Below, one piece after another: positions 33,982 to 43,973 of a DNA stretch of 64,000 bases (its first letter is position 1; each line of letters opens with the position of its first letter). The stretch is from Canna indica (Eukaryota > Streptophyta > Magnoliopsida > Zingiberales > Cannaceae): assembly GCA_034359265.1 (NCBI GenBank), contig CP136890.1, forward strand, positions 29,244,501 to 29,308,500, in the 5' to 3' direction. The notes under the pieces were generated by a model. That model worked only from the letters and a program-made list of their open reading frames with translations, had not been told where the DNA came from and ran no database searches. A program made the translations under genes and the position numbers.

Positions 33982-33982
33982 A

Positions 33983-34226
<244 letters not shown>

Positions 34227-34422
34227 TGAGTCAAATTCTACAGGATCAAAATGAATTGACTTAAACAAATCTTGTTTGTTGATAACCTCAAACCAATAAA
34301 TCGAATATATATTGACTATTACGTAACTAATCGAACACTACTTAAAATGGTTCTTTCGTTCAGAAATGAAATTCACCAAATGTTCTTGGAAATTCTTGCT
34401 CCTATTGGACCAACTTATCCTT

Positions 34423-34512
34423 AGCCCTACTCAAGTTAGCTTCAGCTATTTCAAGACCTTGTTGAGCTTCTTGCGGATCAATGTCAGTACTTATTTTCGC
34501 ATCATTTTCTAT
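34423..34512 (-). pseudogene. atpE: Plastid atpE fragment
   Basis: The minus strand encodes STDIDPQEAQQGLEIAEANL, matching the C-terminal helical region of the plastid ATP synthase epsilon subunit. Only about 30 codons remain, then the sequence diverges. Confidence 0.75.
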
Positions 34513-34690
34513 TAGTTGGCATATGCCTATTTGAATAGAAACATGACTTAATTTCTTTGATAAGAATCGATACAATTTATATAAGGTCCCTCTTATGAAT
34601 GAAATTCAATGGGATCGATAGATACCATATCTTCATCCATAGGATCTCAAGTTCCGGGATCGATCGAAAGTTCAATTGCAGGAAATCTTT
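34513..34690 (-). pseudogene. accD: Plastid accD fragment
   Basis: The minus strand encodes IELSIDPGT, then PMDEDMVSIDPIEFHS, a stop, and PYINCIDSYQRN. These correspond to the carboxyltransferase beta subunit of acetyl-CoA carboxylase just downstream of its zinc finger. Frameshifts and stops are present; weak similarity may extend towards 34860. In plastids atpE lies on the strand opposite to accD, so their same orientation here shows rearrangement. Confidence 0.8.
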
Positions 34691-34940
34691 CGAAAAATAT
34701 TTAGTGTTCATTTCGATCAACACTCCATTATCTTTCTTTGACTTAAAAAGAATTCTTTCTACAATACTATCTCGGCTCAGATACTACTATCTCATATACT
34801 TATTTTCTCAAAGACTCATGATTCTAGCGAAATCATTTTATTTAAGACTTGGAGTTTGAATCCATTTATTTCATTTCTTATATCATTGATCCAATAATTC
34901 CTTTAGCTTTGATTTTAGCTGCAGTACTAAGACTTTCAAT

Positions 34941-35182
34941 TGTAAGCTTTTAGCAAGTTAATCTATTGAAGCTTTCAAGTTGCTTTTCTCTACTTGTTCC
35001 AGTGTTTATTATAACCCGCGAACATCATCCTCATCTGCTTTTTCTGCTTACGTGCCCCGTTTCCTTTCCTGGTATCAGAGCTTCGTTCAAGGTATCTTGC
35101 TATCTTGCTACAGTTTTATTCCTTCATTCTCTGCAAACACAACACGCAAAGGCTTAAAATCCCTAGGGTAGGCGATAAAGAG
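34941..35182 (+). other. EPRV intergenic region end and leader start
   Basis: The stretch from TGTAAGCTTTTAGCAAGTTAATC to CGTGCCCCGTTTCC is the complement of 43550-43675 (the two copies are inverted). After the primer-binding site comes leader DNA to about 35182. A possible splice donor, AGG|GTAGGC, lies at 35168; it is a candidate only. Confidence 0.7.
35070..35087 (+). promoter_or_regulatory. EPRV primer-binding site (initiator tRNA-Met)
   Basis: TGGTATCAGAGCTTCGTT: the first twelve bases are complementary to the 3' end of plant initiator tRNA-Met, the minus-strand primer of badnaviruses and tungroviruses, and mark the conventional genome origin. The inverted copy at 43550 breaks just before this site, so only one primer site is present. 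Confidence 0.85.
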
Positions 35183-35236
35183 GCTAACAGTATCCAAAAT
35201 TAGGAGAAGATTGCCACACATTCGTAACCCTAGAGA
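35183..35236 (+). repeat. EPRV leader fragment, copy A
   Basis: About 55 bases (ATCCAAAATTAGGAGAAGAT through TTAGCCCGAAA) are repeated at 38179-38236, where they precede the virion-associated protein gene. Here they break off into an inverted piece of the polyprotein end. Confidence 0.75.
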
Positions 35237-35406
35237 CTTAGCCCGAAAGTGTTCTTTTTTAATTTGCTCATGGCTTTAGAAAAGTGTTCATCTTCTTCCT
35301 GAATCATTTCTGCGTAGTTTTCCTCTGGTGTTTTTCCTTTGTAAGAACATTCTGGTCTGTCAGCTTCCACCGGTGTTTTACCTTTAGAGGATTCCAGTAA
35401 TACTTC
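35237..35406 (-). pseudogene. EPRV polyprotein C-terminal piece, copy 1
   Basis: On the minus strand it encodes SKGKTPVEADRPECSYKGKT and then EENYAEMIQEEDEHFSKAMS. The same stretch recurs at 45130-45298 (minus) and 45437-45610 (plus). It lies beyond RNase H in the polyprotein and has no assigned function. Both ends are breakpoints. Confidence 0.75.
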
Positions 35407-35537
35407 TGGCCCTGGAAACCCAGTATGACTTGGATGATAACGATGAAGCCATAAGTATTCTACTTGAAGAAATGACAATCAGACGTCATGAATATTATGA
35501 ATACTACCCTGAAATACTCACAGCATTCTCCCCTTTA
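35407..35537 (+). pseudogene. EPRV polyprotein segment after RNase H
   Basis: The plus strand encodes LDDNDEAISILLEEMTIRRH followed by an EYYEYYPEILTAFSPL segment. This should lie between RNase H and the polyprotein C-terminus, because FSPL followed by the R-W-E-E context starts the C-terminal piece at 45309. Here it runs into promoter DNA at about 35538. Confidence 0.6.
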
Positions 35538-35604
35538 CGAAACTTGTCTATATAAGTGTGTTGCTCCGGAGTTGCAGAGATATACTGGCAACCCCAGAAA
35601 ACCT
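35538..35604 (+). promoter_or_regulatory. EPRV core promoter, plus orientation
   Basis: Contains TATATAA at 35549-35555 followed by GTGTGTTGCTCCGGAG. It forms one 67-base arm of a perfect palindrome with 35658-35724. In the virus this is the promoter for the pregenomic RNA. Confidence 0.75.
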
Positions 35605-36253
35605 AACTTGCTAAAAGCTTACACACTTGAGCACACTAGATTACAAGAGGAGAGTAGAGGTTTTCTGGGGTTGCCAGTATATCTCTGCAACTCCGGAGCA
35701 ACACACTTATATAGACAAGTTTCGTAGCTAGTGGTTGAGTGCGGGTGAGCTATAGTGGTCCCCATCGTCCACTCATACGGCTAGCTAAGATTCTTACGCA
35801 ACCTATCTTTAGCAAAAGTGAAAGATTCTTTGTCCTTGAGCTTATCCTGCCAGTTCATAGATGCTTATTCGATCTTATCTTGCTGAGTCAAAAGTCCGCA
35901 TTATTGTTGTCCTTGGAGGGTCTCTATCTGTCGGCGAAGCGCACATGGCAGTAGGAATTACTGACCTTGCTACTGCTTATCATTTTGTGGCAAGCTTCTA
36001 AATTAGTGATATGACGCGTCAAAGGGTGCAGTGCGTTAGATGCGAAGCTGTCATTGGGTGCGACCTGTTCCAATCGGGCCTTCTGAAGATAGGCCATAGT
36101 TAGCAGAGTTTCTAGCTCAGATAGAGTCTTGTGAGTCTGTGCTGTGTGGATCCTAAAAATGCGAACAGCCCAATCGTCTTTTTCATCCATTGATTGTGCA
36201 TCTTCATACATCATTTGACCAGTTAGGCGCTCCAGTTCAGCTAGGCCTGTTGT
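35604..36253 (-). pseudogene. EPRV fourth ORF (3' part) plus promoter, copy 1
   Basis: Minus strand. The first part (35924-36253) encodes the C-terminal 110 residues of the fourth ORF (LERLTGQMMYEDAQSMDEKD, RIHTAQTHKTLSELETLL). The rest is the following intergenic promoter region with TATATAA at 35707-35713. This 650-bp block is a near-perfect direct repeat of 43654-44303, with about four base differences. The ORF start is missing, and the block joins an RNase H piece. Confidence 0.8.
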
Positions 36254-36423
36254 AACATGACAGACGACAGACTGAGAAAGTATGCGCATATGCCAGTGGG
36301 AAATTCCCAGTCGTCAAGTCAACCATTGATGCGGAAATTTATGCTTGTATGGAAACCATGTCCGCCCTAAAAATTCATTACATTGACAAAAAGGAAATAA
36401 CACTCCGAACCGATTGTCAGGCG
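36254..36423 (+). pseudogene. EPRV RNase H middle segment
   Basis: The plus strand encodes AYASGKFPVVKSTIDAEIYA and then ITLRTDCQAI. The glutamate in DAEIYA and the aspartate in RTDCQ are two of the RNase H catalytic residues. The piece is joined at about 36423 to an upstream part of reverse transcriptase, i.e. in the wrong order, so no RNase H domain can form. Confidence 0.75.
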
Positions 36424-37223
36424 ATAAAGAACGACTGGTATTTAACTATAAAACGCTGAATGATAATACTTATAAGGACCAGTACAGTTTGCTCGGAATC
36501 AACACCATTCTGAAACGAATAGGTAACAGTCGAATCTTTTCCAAGTTTGATTTAAAAAGTGGGTTCCATCAAGTAGCAATGGACCCTGAGTCTATCCCCT
36601 GGACGGCCTTCATAGTGCCAGGAGGATTGTACGAATGGCTGGTTATGCCATTCGGGCTGAAAAACGCCCCTGCAATCTTTCAGAGGAAGATGGATAAGTG
36701 CTTCGAGGGCACAGAAGATTATATCGCTATTTACATTGACGACATCCTGGTTTTCTCTGAAAATGAAGAGGAGCATGCACGACATCTGAAATGCATGCTA
36801 GAAATCTGTGAAAGATGGGCTTTAATTCTATCCCCAACCAAAATGAAGATCGCAACACACGAAGTTGAGTTCCTTGGGGCTGTAATTAGTAACAGCAAGC
36901 TAAGACTACAACCCCACATCATTAAAAAGATTGTAACCTTTGATGAAGAGCAGTTAAAGACCAAGGCAGGCCTTAGATCATGGCTCGGCATTCTTAATTA
37001 TGCCAGGGGATACATTCCCAACATGGGCACCCTACTAGGCCCGCTTTATTCAAAGACCGGCCCCCATGGGGACAAGAGAATAAAACAATCTGACCGAGAC
37101 TTAATTGCCAAAGTGAAGAACCTTGTGCAAAAATTGCCAGATCTTGAACTACCCCCTGCAAATGCCTACATCATTTTGGAAACAGATGGTTGCATGGAAG
37201 GTTGGGGTGGTGTCTGCAAATGG
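36424..37223 (+). pseudogene. EPRV reverse transcriptase core to RNase H start
   Basis: A 270-residue open stretch on the plus strand carries reverse transcriptase motifs in order: LVFNYKTLN, SKFDLKSGFHQV, PGGLYEWLVMPFGLKNAPA and the active-site YIDDIL box (about 36733-36750). The thumb and connection follow (LSPTKMKIATHEVEFLGAVI), and then the start of RNase H with ETDGCMEGWGGV, whose D is catalytic. The N-terminal fingers are missing, and RNase H stops after about 12 residues at the breakpoint. The first 309 bases form an inverted repeat with 37224-37531. Confidence 0.88.
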
Positions 37224-38178
37224 AAATAGCGATATAATCTTCTGTGCCCTCGAAGCACTTATCCATCTTTCTCTGAAAGATTGCAGGGGCGTTTTTCAGC
37301 CCGAATGACATAACCAGCCATTCGTACAATCCTCCTGGCACTATGAAGGCCGTCCAGGGGATAGACTCAGGGTCCATTGCTACTTGATGGAACCCACTTT
37401 TTAAATCAAACTTGGAAAAGATTCGGCTGTTACCTATTCGTTTCAGAATGGTGTTGATTCCGGGCAAACTGTACTGGTCCTTATAAGTATTGTCATTCAG
37501 CGTTTTATAGTTAAATACCAGTCGTTCTTTACCCTTTGTCTCTTGCTTTGTGGTAGGATCTACCTCAGTTCCTGAGTGAACAATCATGGCCATAGTTCGA
37601 TGCCTGCTTGTGCTCGGTCTTATGACTCCCAACTTTAGTAAGCTCTGTATGTGCCTGTTGAATTGGTCCTTCATAGCAGGCGTAACATGTTTAAAAGGCT
37701 TATCTTGGATAGTGAGATCCGGGTTGATCACCTCTATCTTGCATGTGATCTGATTCTTATGCCAATGAGCCATGGGATTGTCGCCGATATAGCCTTGATC
37801 CTTTAGCTTTTGGAGTAAGGATCTAAACCTTCTGTGGAATGATTCTGATTCTTTAAAACTGGCTGTGGATGCATTAAGCACTTCTAAATACTCATCCTCA
37901 GGTACAGGGATATCTTCACAAGTTGCAGCAGCAGATATCTCAGCCTCTGTTCTGGTTGTAATGGTTGTCAATTTCTTGTAGAAAGTGATAGCTTGATCTT
38001 CAATTCTTAACCCTCCTTTCATAGCTCGTATGAAGTTACAACCGACGAGCATTTGTATACCGTCCTTCTTACTCATTGGGAAGGCATACGTAAAGGGGAT
38101 AGGAAACTTGTTTTCCTCAATAATCATATATCCTCCCTTTAGTTTTTTGCTTGCTAGCTGCTGAGAATTTACCCCATT
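37224..38178 (-). pseudogene. EPRV protease end to reverse transcriptase N-terminus
   Basis: Minus strand, about 315 codons open. It starts after the protease active site (INGVNSQQLASKKLKGGYMI-like, coinciding with 40990-41055 on the other strand). It runs through the protease-reverse transcriptase spacer (ITCKIEVINPDLTIQDKPFK, HVTPAMKDQFNRHIQSLL) and into the fingers/palm up to the residue just before the YIDD box. One coding change from the plus copy is VMSFG for VMPFG. It ends at the breakpoint, so the active site is not part of this copy. Confidence 0.87.
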
Positions 38179-38254
38179 ATCCAAAATTAGGAGAAGATTG
38201 CCACACATTCGTAACCCTAGAGACTTAGCCCGAAATGTGCTATGTTAAAAGCTA
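38179..38254 (+). other. EPRV leader fragment, copy B
   Basis: It repeats the leader piece of 35183-35236 and leads into the start codon of the virion-associated protein gene. A seven-codon mini-frame (ATGTGCTAT...) lies just before the main ATG. A badnavirus-type first ORF is not visible upstream. Confidence 0.6.
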
Positions 38255-38653
38255 ATGAGTGATTGGAATTTGACTGCTTCAAGTTCTATCTATAAAGAAG
38301 CTTTAAAGGCCACTGAATCTCTAGGCACTCCAGCCGAAGGATTCATCAAACCGGCTCTTATTTCTACTAAACAATCTGAAATTATTTTTAAGCAGCTTAA
38401 TACTTTAATACAATTAACGTGCAAAATTAAGGAGCACTTAGAAGAATTACCAGCGGAGGTAAAACTTCTGAAGATTGCCAAAGACAAAGCAAGTCCGGAA
38501 TCAATCACAGATTCCATCGACGCTCTAGCTCGTGATCTACAGAAGCTACAAATCGGAGAACCAACCAAGAAGTCTAAACCTCCAGGGAAGTTATACGTCT
38601 TCAAAGACCCTAAACAAATCTTTGAAGAAGAAAAGAAGAAAATCAGACAATGA
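38255..38653 (+). CDS. EPRV virion-associated protein (ORF2-like), copy 1
   Basis: A complete 132-residue frame. Its pattern (YKEALKATESLGTPAEGFIK at residues 13-32, a coiled-coil stretch around LNTLIQLTCKIKEHLEEL, and a basic, proline-rich end with KPPGKLYVFKDPK followed by EEEKKKI) is that of the badnavirus/tungrovirus ORF2 protein, which attaches to virions and binds nucleic acid. Its stop overlaps the polyprotein start as ATGA, the typical coupling in this family. This is the only copy with its own start; copy 2 is truncated. The frame is intact, but its upstream leader is a rearranged piece, so expression is doubtful. Confidence 0.85.
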   Translation: MSDWNLTASSSIYKEALKATESLGTPAEGFIKPALISTKQSEIIFKQLNTLIQLTCKIKEHLEELPAEVKLLKIAKDKASPESITDSIDALARDLQKLQIGEPTKKSKPPGKLYVFKDPKQIFEEEKKKIRQ

Positions 38654-40491
38654 CTTCCACAACAAGAACAGAAGTTCTAGCTCCGAGACCCTCTATCACC
38701 AGAAATGATAACCGGCAACCAACAATTGATGATCAAATACGCAGTTACCGCTTGAGTAACAGACTGAGGCATGAAGTTCAAAGAAGAGTTGCCCCAACAA
38801 CAGAAGAACAGGCTTTCGAAGGAGCCTAGAATCGCAAATAGATCCGAACGCTGAGCTCACTATGTCACAATATCAGCGTGCTCAACAAGTCCCGGCCGAA
38901 ACACTCTACCAGGCGGGATGGGCTGAACGCAACCACCGGGTCTATCAGCACTATTCAGATGAACGCATCTTGGTTACTAACGGTGCACAACTTGAATTGC
39001 CTTTCATAACTGATCAGAGTTACTCTGTGTTGATACAGGAAGGCTTGCAACACCTCCATATAGGTATGATCATGGTAAGACTTCATACCTTACACAGACG
39101 AAATGCTGGTGTTAACGCCTTGATTCTACTAAGGGATACAAGATGGGCGGATGACCGTTCGGTTATCAGCTCTATGGAAGTCGATCTAACCTCTGGAACG
39201 CAACTGGCATATGCGGCTCCAGATATGACGATCAGCATACACGACTTCCGCGAACACATTCAACTTGTCGTACAGACTCATGGCTACGAAGGATGGCAAG
39301 GGGGAGAAAGCAACCTCCTTATATCCAGATCCCTATTGGGCAGGCTATCGAATACAAGCCATACTAATTTCCGTTACAATGTGCAGCATGTAGCGGACCA
39401 TCTGGCCAGCCAAGGTATAAGAGCCATTCCGGGACAAGTCAGATCCACTGAGAACCTGCAAGGGCAGCAGTGGATAATACGACCAGCAATAATAGCAGCT
39501 GTGCGTAATCCACAGACATCGATTATACGTACAAGAACGGATGGCTCTCTCGCTGTCCAATTCAATGATTACACCATTCAACCAACAGAAACACCTGTTA
39601 CGACTGAAGAAGTTCAAGAAGAATTCTTAGCGATGGCATACACAGAATGGGATGGTAAGTACACCATCGACACAGACTGGAATAGTGAATATAGTGGTGA
39701 TGAAGACTATGATAAACTCCAACAATTCCTATCCATCACTGATGATACCCCTCATTGGGATACATCGGATCCAGATGAAACAGAAGAGACACAGTTTCAA
39801 CCTACAACAATACATTGGAACCTGCTTCTACCCAACGGAGAAGAAGAAACGGTAGAAGACGGACCCATATTTGACGGTACTGACGATGAAGCAGACGATG
39901 AAGAGGATTTTGAGACCAAATACACCGCGGCATATACCAGAAATCAGGCAGACCAAGAAACAGCATACACTACAGAGATGGAATATCCTATATTCCGCAA
40001 ACTAAAAGAAGCGGTAAAAGAAGAAGCTTCAGAGGCTGTTTTTGCAACAGGAGAATCCTCCTCCTCAGTGACACAAATTCCCCGAGAACCAATTATGGGG
40101 CCTGCACAGTACCCTCCAAGTAATCCTGCGGTAACTCGACCTTATTTTTCAGGTGATGCTAGTATGATGAGAGCAAAGGTTAACAATCTCAAAGGCAACT
40201 ATGCCAAAGTATACAACGAAAGGTATATTTTGCCTTCAGCTCAGACAAACACTGGAGCTATCTTATGCCTGCCTGAACATGTCGGGCAATACGGTGACGT
40301 TATATCCAGATGGGAGTCTATCACCTTGAACCTTGTTAATGAAAGAACATGGACAGATAACAAGGCTAAGGTATGTTTTATCGAGAACCTTTTAGGGGAA
40401 AATGAAAAGAAGATGTGGATCCAGTGGCGCATGGCCTACCCGGCAGAATATGATGAATTGGTCAATATTGCAGATGATCCCCAAAACATAC
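38292..40491 (+). repeat. Large inverted repeat, left arm (EPRV)
   Basis: This 2.2-kb arm is complementary to 41061-43200, with a few base changes, one single-base indel near 38803 and an approximately 55-bp deletion in the right arm (about 42846-42850). The spacer is about 570 bp. A transcript through both arms would form a very long hairpin. Confidence 0.92.
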
Positions 40492-40578
40492 TATCTCAAG
40501 TCAGACGTATGATATTATTGGAAGATCCAACGACAGGCTCCACAGACGAACAAAACCGAGCCTATGAAGATCTTGAGC
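38651..40578 (+). pseudogene. EPRV polyprotein N-terminal part (movement and coat regions), copy 1
   Basis: Starts at the ATG overlapping the ORF2 stop. A missing base near 38803 (compare copy 2) shifts the frame, and reading resumes at 38862 with YQAGWAERNHRVYQHYSDER. The movement-protein region (VRLHTLHRRNAGVNAL, LLRDTRW, GYEGWQGGESNLLISRSLLG, RLSNTSHTNF) matches badnaviruses closely. An acidic linker follows, then the coat region with RPYFSGDASMMRAKVNNLKG and RWESITLNLVNERTW, ending in IQWRMAYPAEYDELV. At 40578 the coat region breaks into a later part of the polyprotein. The zinc knuckle is absent. The block 38292-40491 is one arm of the large inverted repeat. Confidence 0.88.
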
Positions 40579-41060
40579 GAACCAAGTAGACCTGGAAGAT
40601 CTAGAAGAGGAATTTAACAATCTGAGTTTAGAAGCAGCAAGAGACAGGAAAGGAAAGGTTCCATTACAGGAAGAAGAACCGAAGGAAAAGGAGCAATGGA
40701 AAGGAACGAGTTCTATAAAGATTCAAGAACCCGAAAGTATGAACAAACTCTCTATGACGTTTCAAGAAGAAATTACAAATCAGGAGTACATTTCCATCGC
40801 TGAGAACAATATCCAACCAAAAGGTAAGAAAGTCCTCAACCGGCTTTATAATATGAATATCATCATGGAAATTCCGCATGTAACACCTTTCAAGATTCAA
40901 GCAATATTGGACACTGGTGCCACCGTCTGTTGTGTGGACCAGGATTCAGTACCAGCAGAAGCTTTGGAGCCCTCTGCATACCCTATTTTAATTAATGGGG
41001 TAAATTCTCAGCAACTAGCAAGCAAAAAACTAAAGGGAGGATATATGATTATTGAGGATC
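40579..41060 (+). pseudogene. EPRV aspartic protease segment
   Basis: The plus strand carries an open frame with LSMTFQEEITNQEYISIAEN and the aspartic protease active site ILDTGATVCCVD (the DTGA motif, about 40906-40940). It then reads NGVNSQQLASKKL up to 41055. The frame ends at the inversion breakpoint 41060. The other half of the protease lies inverted at 37224-38178, so the domain is split. Confidence 0.85.
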
Positions 41061-41067
41061 GTATGTT

Positions 41068-42850
41068 TTGGGGATCGTCGGCAATATTGACCAATTCATC
41101 ATATTCTGCCGGGTAGGCCATGCGCCACTGGATCCACATCTTCTTTTCATTTTCCCCTAAAAGGTTCTCGATAAAACATACCTTAGCCTTGTTATCTGTC
41201 CATGTTCTTTCATTAACAAGGTTCAAGGTGATAGACTCCCATCTGGATATAACGTCACCGTATTGCCCGACATGTTCAGGCAGGCATAAGATAGCTCCAG
41301 TGTTTGTCTGAGCTGAAGGCAAAATATACCTTTCGTTGTATACTTTGGCATAGTTGCCTTTGAGATTGTTAACCTTTGCTCTCATCATACTAGCATCACC
41401 TGAAAAATAAGGTCGAGTTACCGCAGGATTACTTGGAGGGTACTGTGCAGGCCCCATAATTGGTTCTCGGGGAATTTGTGTCACTGAGGAGGAGGATTCT
41501 CCTGTTGCAAAAACAGCCTCTGAAGCTTCTTCTTTTACCGCTTCTTTTAGTTTGCGGAATATAGGATATTCCATCTCTGTAGTGTATGCTGTTTCTTGGT
41601 CTGCCTGATTTCTGGTATATGCCGCGGTGTATTTGGTCTCAAAATCCTCTTCATCGTCTGCTTCATCGTCAGTACCGTCAAATATGGGTCCGTCTTCTAC
41701 CGTTTCTTCTTCTCCGTTGGGTAGAAGCAGGTTCCAATGTATTGTTGTAGGTTGAAACTGTGTCTCTTCTGTTTCATCTGGATCCGATGTATCCCAATGA
41801 GGGGTATCATCAGTGATGGATAGGAATTGTTGGAGTTTATCATAGTCTTCATCACCACTATATTCACTATTCCAGTCTGTGTCGATGGTGTACTTACCAT
41901 CCCATTCTGTGTATGCCATCGCTAAGAATTCTTCTTGAACTTCTTCAGTCGTAACAGGTGTTTCTGTTGGTTGAATGGTGTAATCATTGAATTGGACAGC
42001 GAGAGAGCCATCCGTTCTTGTACGTATAATCGATGTCTGTGGATTACGCACAGCTGCTATTATTGCTGGTCGTATTATCCACTGCTGCCCTTGCAGGTTC
42101 TCAGTGGATCTGACTTGTCCCGGAATGGCTCTTATACCTTGGCTGGCCAGATGGTCCGCTACATGCTGCACATTGTAACGGAAATTAGTATGGCTTGTAT
42201 TCGATAGCCTGCCCAATAGGGATCTGGATATAAGGAGGTTGCTTTCTCCCCCTTGCCATCCTTCGTAGCCATGAGTCTGTACGACAAGTTGAATGTGTTC
42301 GCGGAAGTCGTGTATGCTGATCGTCATATCTGGAGCCGCATATGCCAGTTGCGTTCCAGAGGTTAGATCGACTTCCATAGAGCTGATAACCGAACGGTCA
42401 TCCGCCCATCTTGTATCCCTTAGTAGAATCAAGGCGTTAACACCAGCATTTCGTCTGTGTAAGGTATGAAGTCTTACCATGATCATACCTATATGGAGGT
42501 GTTGCAAGCCTTCCTGTATCAACACAGAGTAACTCTGATCAGTTATGAAAGGCAATTCAAGTTGTGCACCGTTAGTAACCAAGATGCGTTCATCTGAATA
42601 GTGCTGATAGACCCGGTGGTTGCGTTCAGCCCATCCCGCCTGGTAGAGTGTTTCGGCCGGGACTTGTTGAGCACGCTGATATTGTGACATAGTGAGCTCA
42701 GCGTTCGGATCTATTTGCGATTCTAGGCTCCTTCGAAAGCCTGTTCTTCTGTTGTTGGAGGCAACTCTTCTTTGAACTTCATGCCTCAGTCTGTTACTCA
42801 AGCGGTAACTGCGTATTTGATCATCAATTGTTGGTTGCCGGTTGTCTGAT
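41068..42850 (-). pseudogene. EPRV polyprotein N-terminal part (movement and coat regions), copy 2
   Basis: The minus-strand frame is open from about 42850 to 41068. It lacks the frameshift of copy 1 near the equivalent of 38803 (it reads HEVQRRVASNNRRTGF), but it lacks the polyprotein start because about 55 bp are deleted at the junction with ORF2. Content is the same as copy 1: movement-type domain, acidic linker and coat domain to IQWRMAYPAEYDELV, then it breaks at 41061. It therefore has neither a proper start nor the protease and reverse transcriptase. Confidence 0.87.
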
Positions 42851-43200
42851 TTTCTTCTTTTCTTCTTCAAAGATTTGTTTAGGGTCTTTGAAGACGTATA
42901 ACTTCCCTGGAGGTTTAGACTTCTTGGTTGGTTCTCCGATTTGTAGCTTCTGTAGATCACGAGCTAGAGCGTCGATGGAATCTGTGATTGATTCCGGACT
43001 TGCTTTGTCTTTGGCAATCTTCAGAAGTTTTACCTCCGCTGATAATTCTTCTAAGTGCTCCTTAATTTTGCACGTTAATTGTATTAAAGTATTAAGCTGC
43101 TTAAAAATAATTTCAGATTGTTTAGTAGAAATAAGAGCCGGTTTGATGAATCCTTCGGCTGGAATGCCTAGAGATTCAGTGGCCTTTAAAGCTTCTTTAT
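42824..43200 (-). pseudogene. EPRV virion-associated protein (ORF2-like), copy 2, 5' truncated
   Basis: On the minus strand the ORF2 frame begins inside at KEALKATESLGIPAEGF (T to I compared with copy 1) and LSAEV replaces LPAEV. The first 12 codons are replaced by polyprotein DNA at 43200. At the 3' end the frame runs into the deletion and reads RQPATNN before stopping. Confidence 0.85.
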
Positions 43201-43557
43201 TGCCGACGATCCCCAAAACATACTATCTCAAGTCAGACGTATGATATTATTGGAAGATCCAACGACAGGCTCCACAGACGAACAAAACCGAGCCTATGAA
43301 GATCTTGAGCGACTAACATGCAACAATATCAAAGACATCTTTGACTATCTCAATGATTACCGCGTATTGGCTTCCAAATCAGGACGGATGTACATATCTC
43401 CAGAGCTGTCTGAGAAAATATTCCGCAAAATGCCGCCCCTCATAGGGAAGGAATTAGAAGAAGCCTTCCGGCTGAAACATCCGTGCAATTCAATCGGGGT
43501 TATTCCCCGAATTCATTTTACTTACCTGTACCTCGAAGATCAGTGCAAAGGAAACGG
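43200..43557 (+). pseudogene. EPRV coat protein C-terminal segment
   Basis: Plus-strand frame with MILLEDPTTGSTDEQNRAYE, LERLTCNNIKDIFDYLNDYR and LIGKELEEAFRLKHP, then GVIPRIHFTYLYLEDQCK. This follows the coat region of copies 1 and 2 in the virus; its first about 88 bases duplicate 40491-40578. After QCK it jumps into inverted leader DNA, so the zinc-knuckle region that should come next is missing. The last 20 basic codons (43558-43624) are an accidental product of that leader DNA. Confidence 0.83.
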
Positions 43558-43973
43558 GGCACGTAAGCGGAAAAAGCGGATGAGGATGATGTTCGCGGGT
43601 TATAATAAACACTGGAACAAGTAGAGAAAAGCAACTTGAAAGCTTCAATAGATTAACTTGCTAAAAGCTTACACACTTGAGCACACTAGATTACATGAGG
43701 AGAGTAGAGGTTTTCTGGGGTTGCCAGTATATCTCTGCAACTCCGGAGCAACACACTTATATAGACAAGTTTCGTAGCTAGTGGTTGAGTGCGGGTGAGC
43801 TGTAGTGGTCCCCATCGTCCACTCATACGGCTAGCTAAGATTCTTACGCAACCTATCTTTAGCAAAAGTGAAAGATTCTTTGTCCTTGAGCTTATCCTGC
43901 CAGTTCATAGATGCTTATTCGATCTTATCTTGCTGAGTCAAAAGTCCGCATTATTGTTGTCCTTGGAGGGTCT
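43558..43973 (-). promoter_or_regulatory. EPRV intergenic promoter region, copy 2
   Basis: Minus strand, directly after the stop of the fourth ORF. It contains the TATA box CTATATAAG (TATATAA at 43757-43763), then the transcribed leader start to about 43558, which is the complement of 34941-35068. It would drive transcription leftwards, into the inverted coat segment. It is the most complete copy of the viral promoter in the window. Confidence 0.75.

Larger units (their letters stand above)
41061..43200 (-). repeat. Large inverted repeat, right arm (EPRV), with short terminal inverted repeats
   Basis: It is the complement of 38292-40491. Its left edge (41061-41084) and the sequence at 43200-43223 are perfect 24-base inverted copies of each other, starting GTATGTTTTGGGGATCGTCG on the left. 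Both carry GCCGACGATCC, where the left arm has GCAGATGATCC. This marks the segment as an inverted or inserted unit. Confidence 0.9.

Noticed and set aside
39345..39617. Minus-strand frames within the movement/coat region (also 41935-42207 and similar)
   Set aside because: They mirror each other across the inverted repeat and are shadows of the open polyprotein frames.
43558..43624. A basic RKRKKRMRM tail that looks like a nuclear localisation signal on the coat segment
   Set aside because: It is produced by reading inverted viral leader DNA after a breakpoint, not by viral coat sequence.
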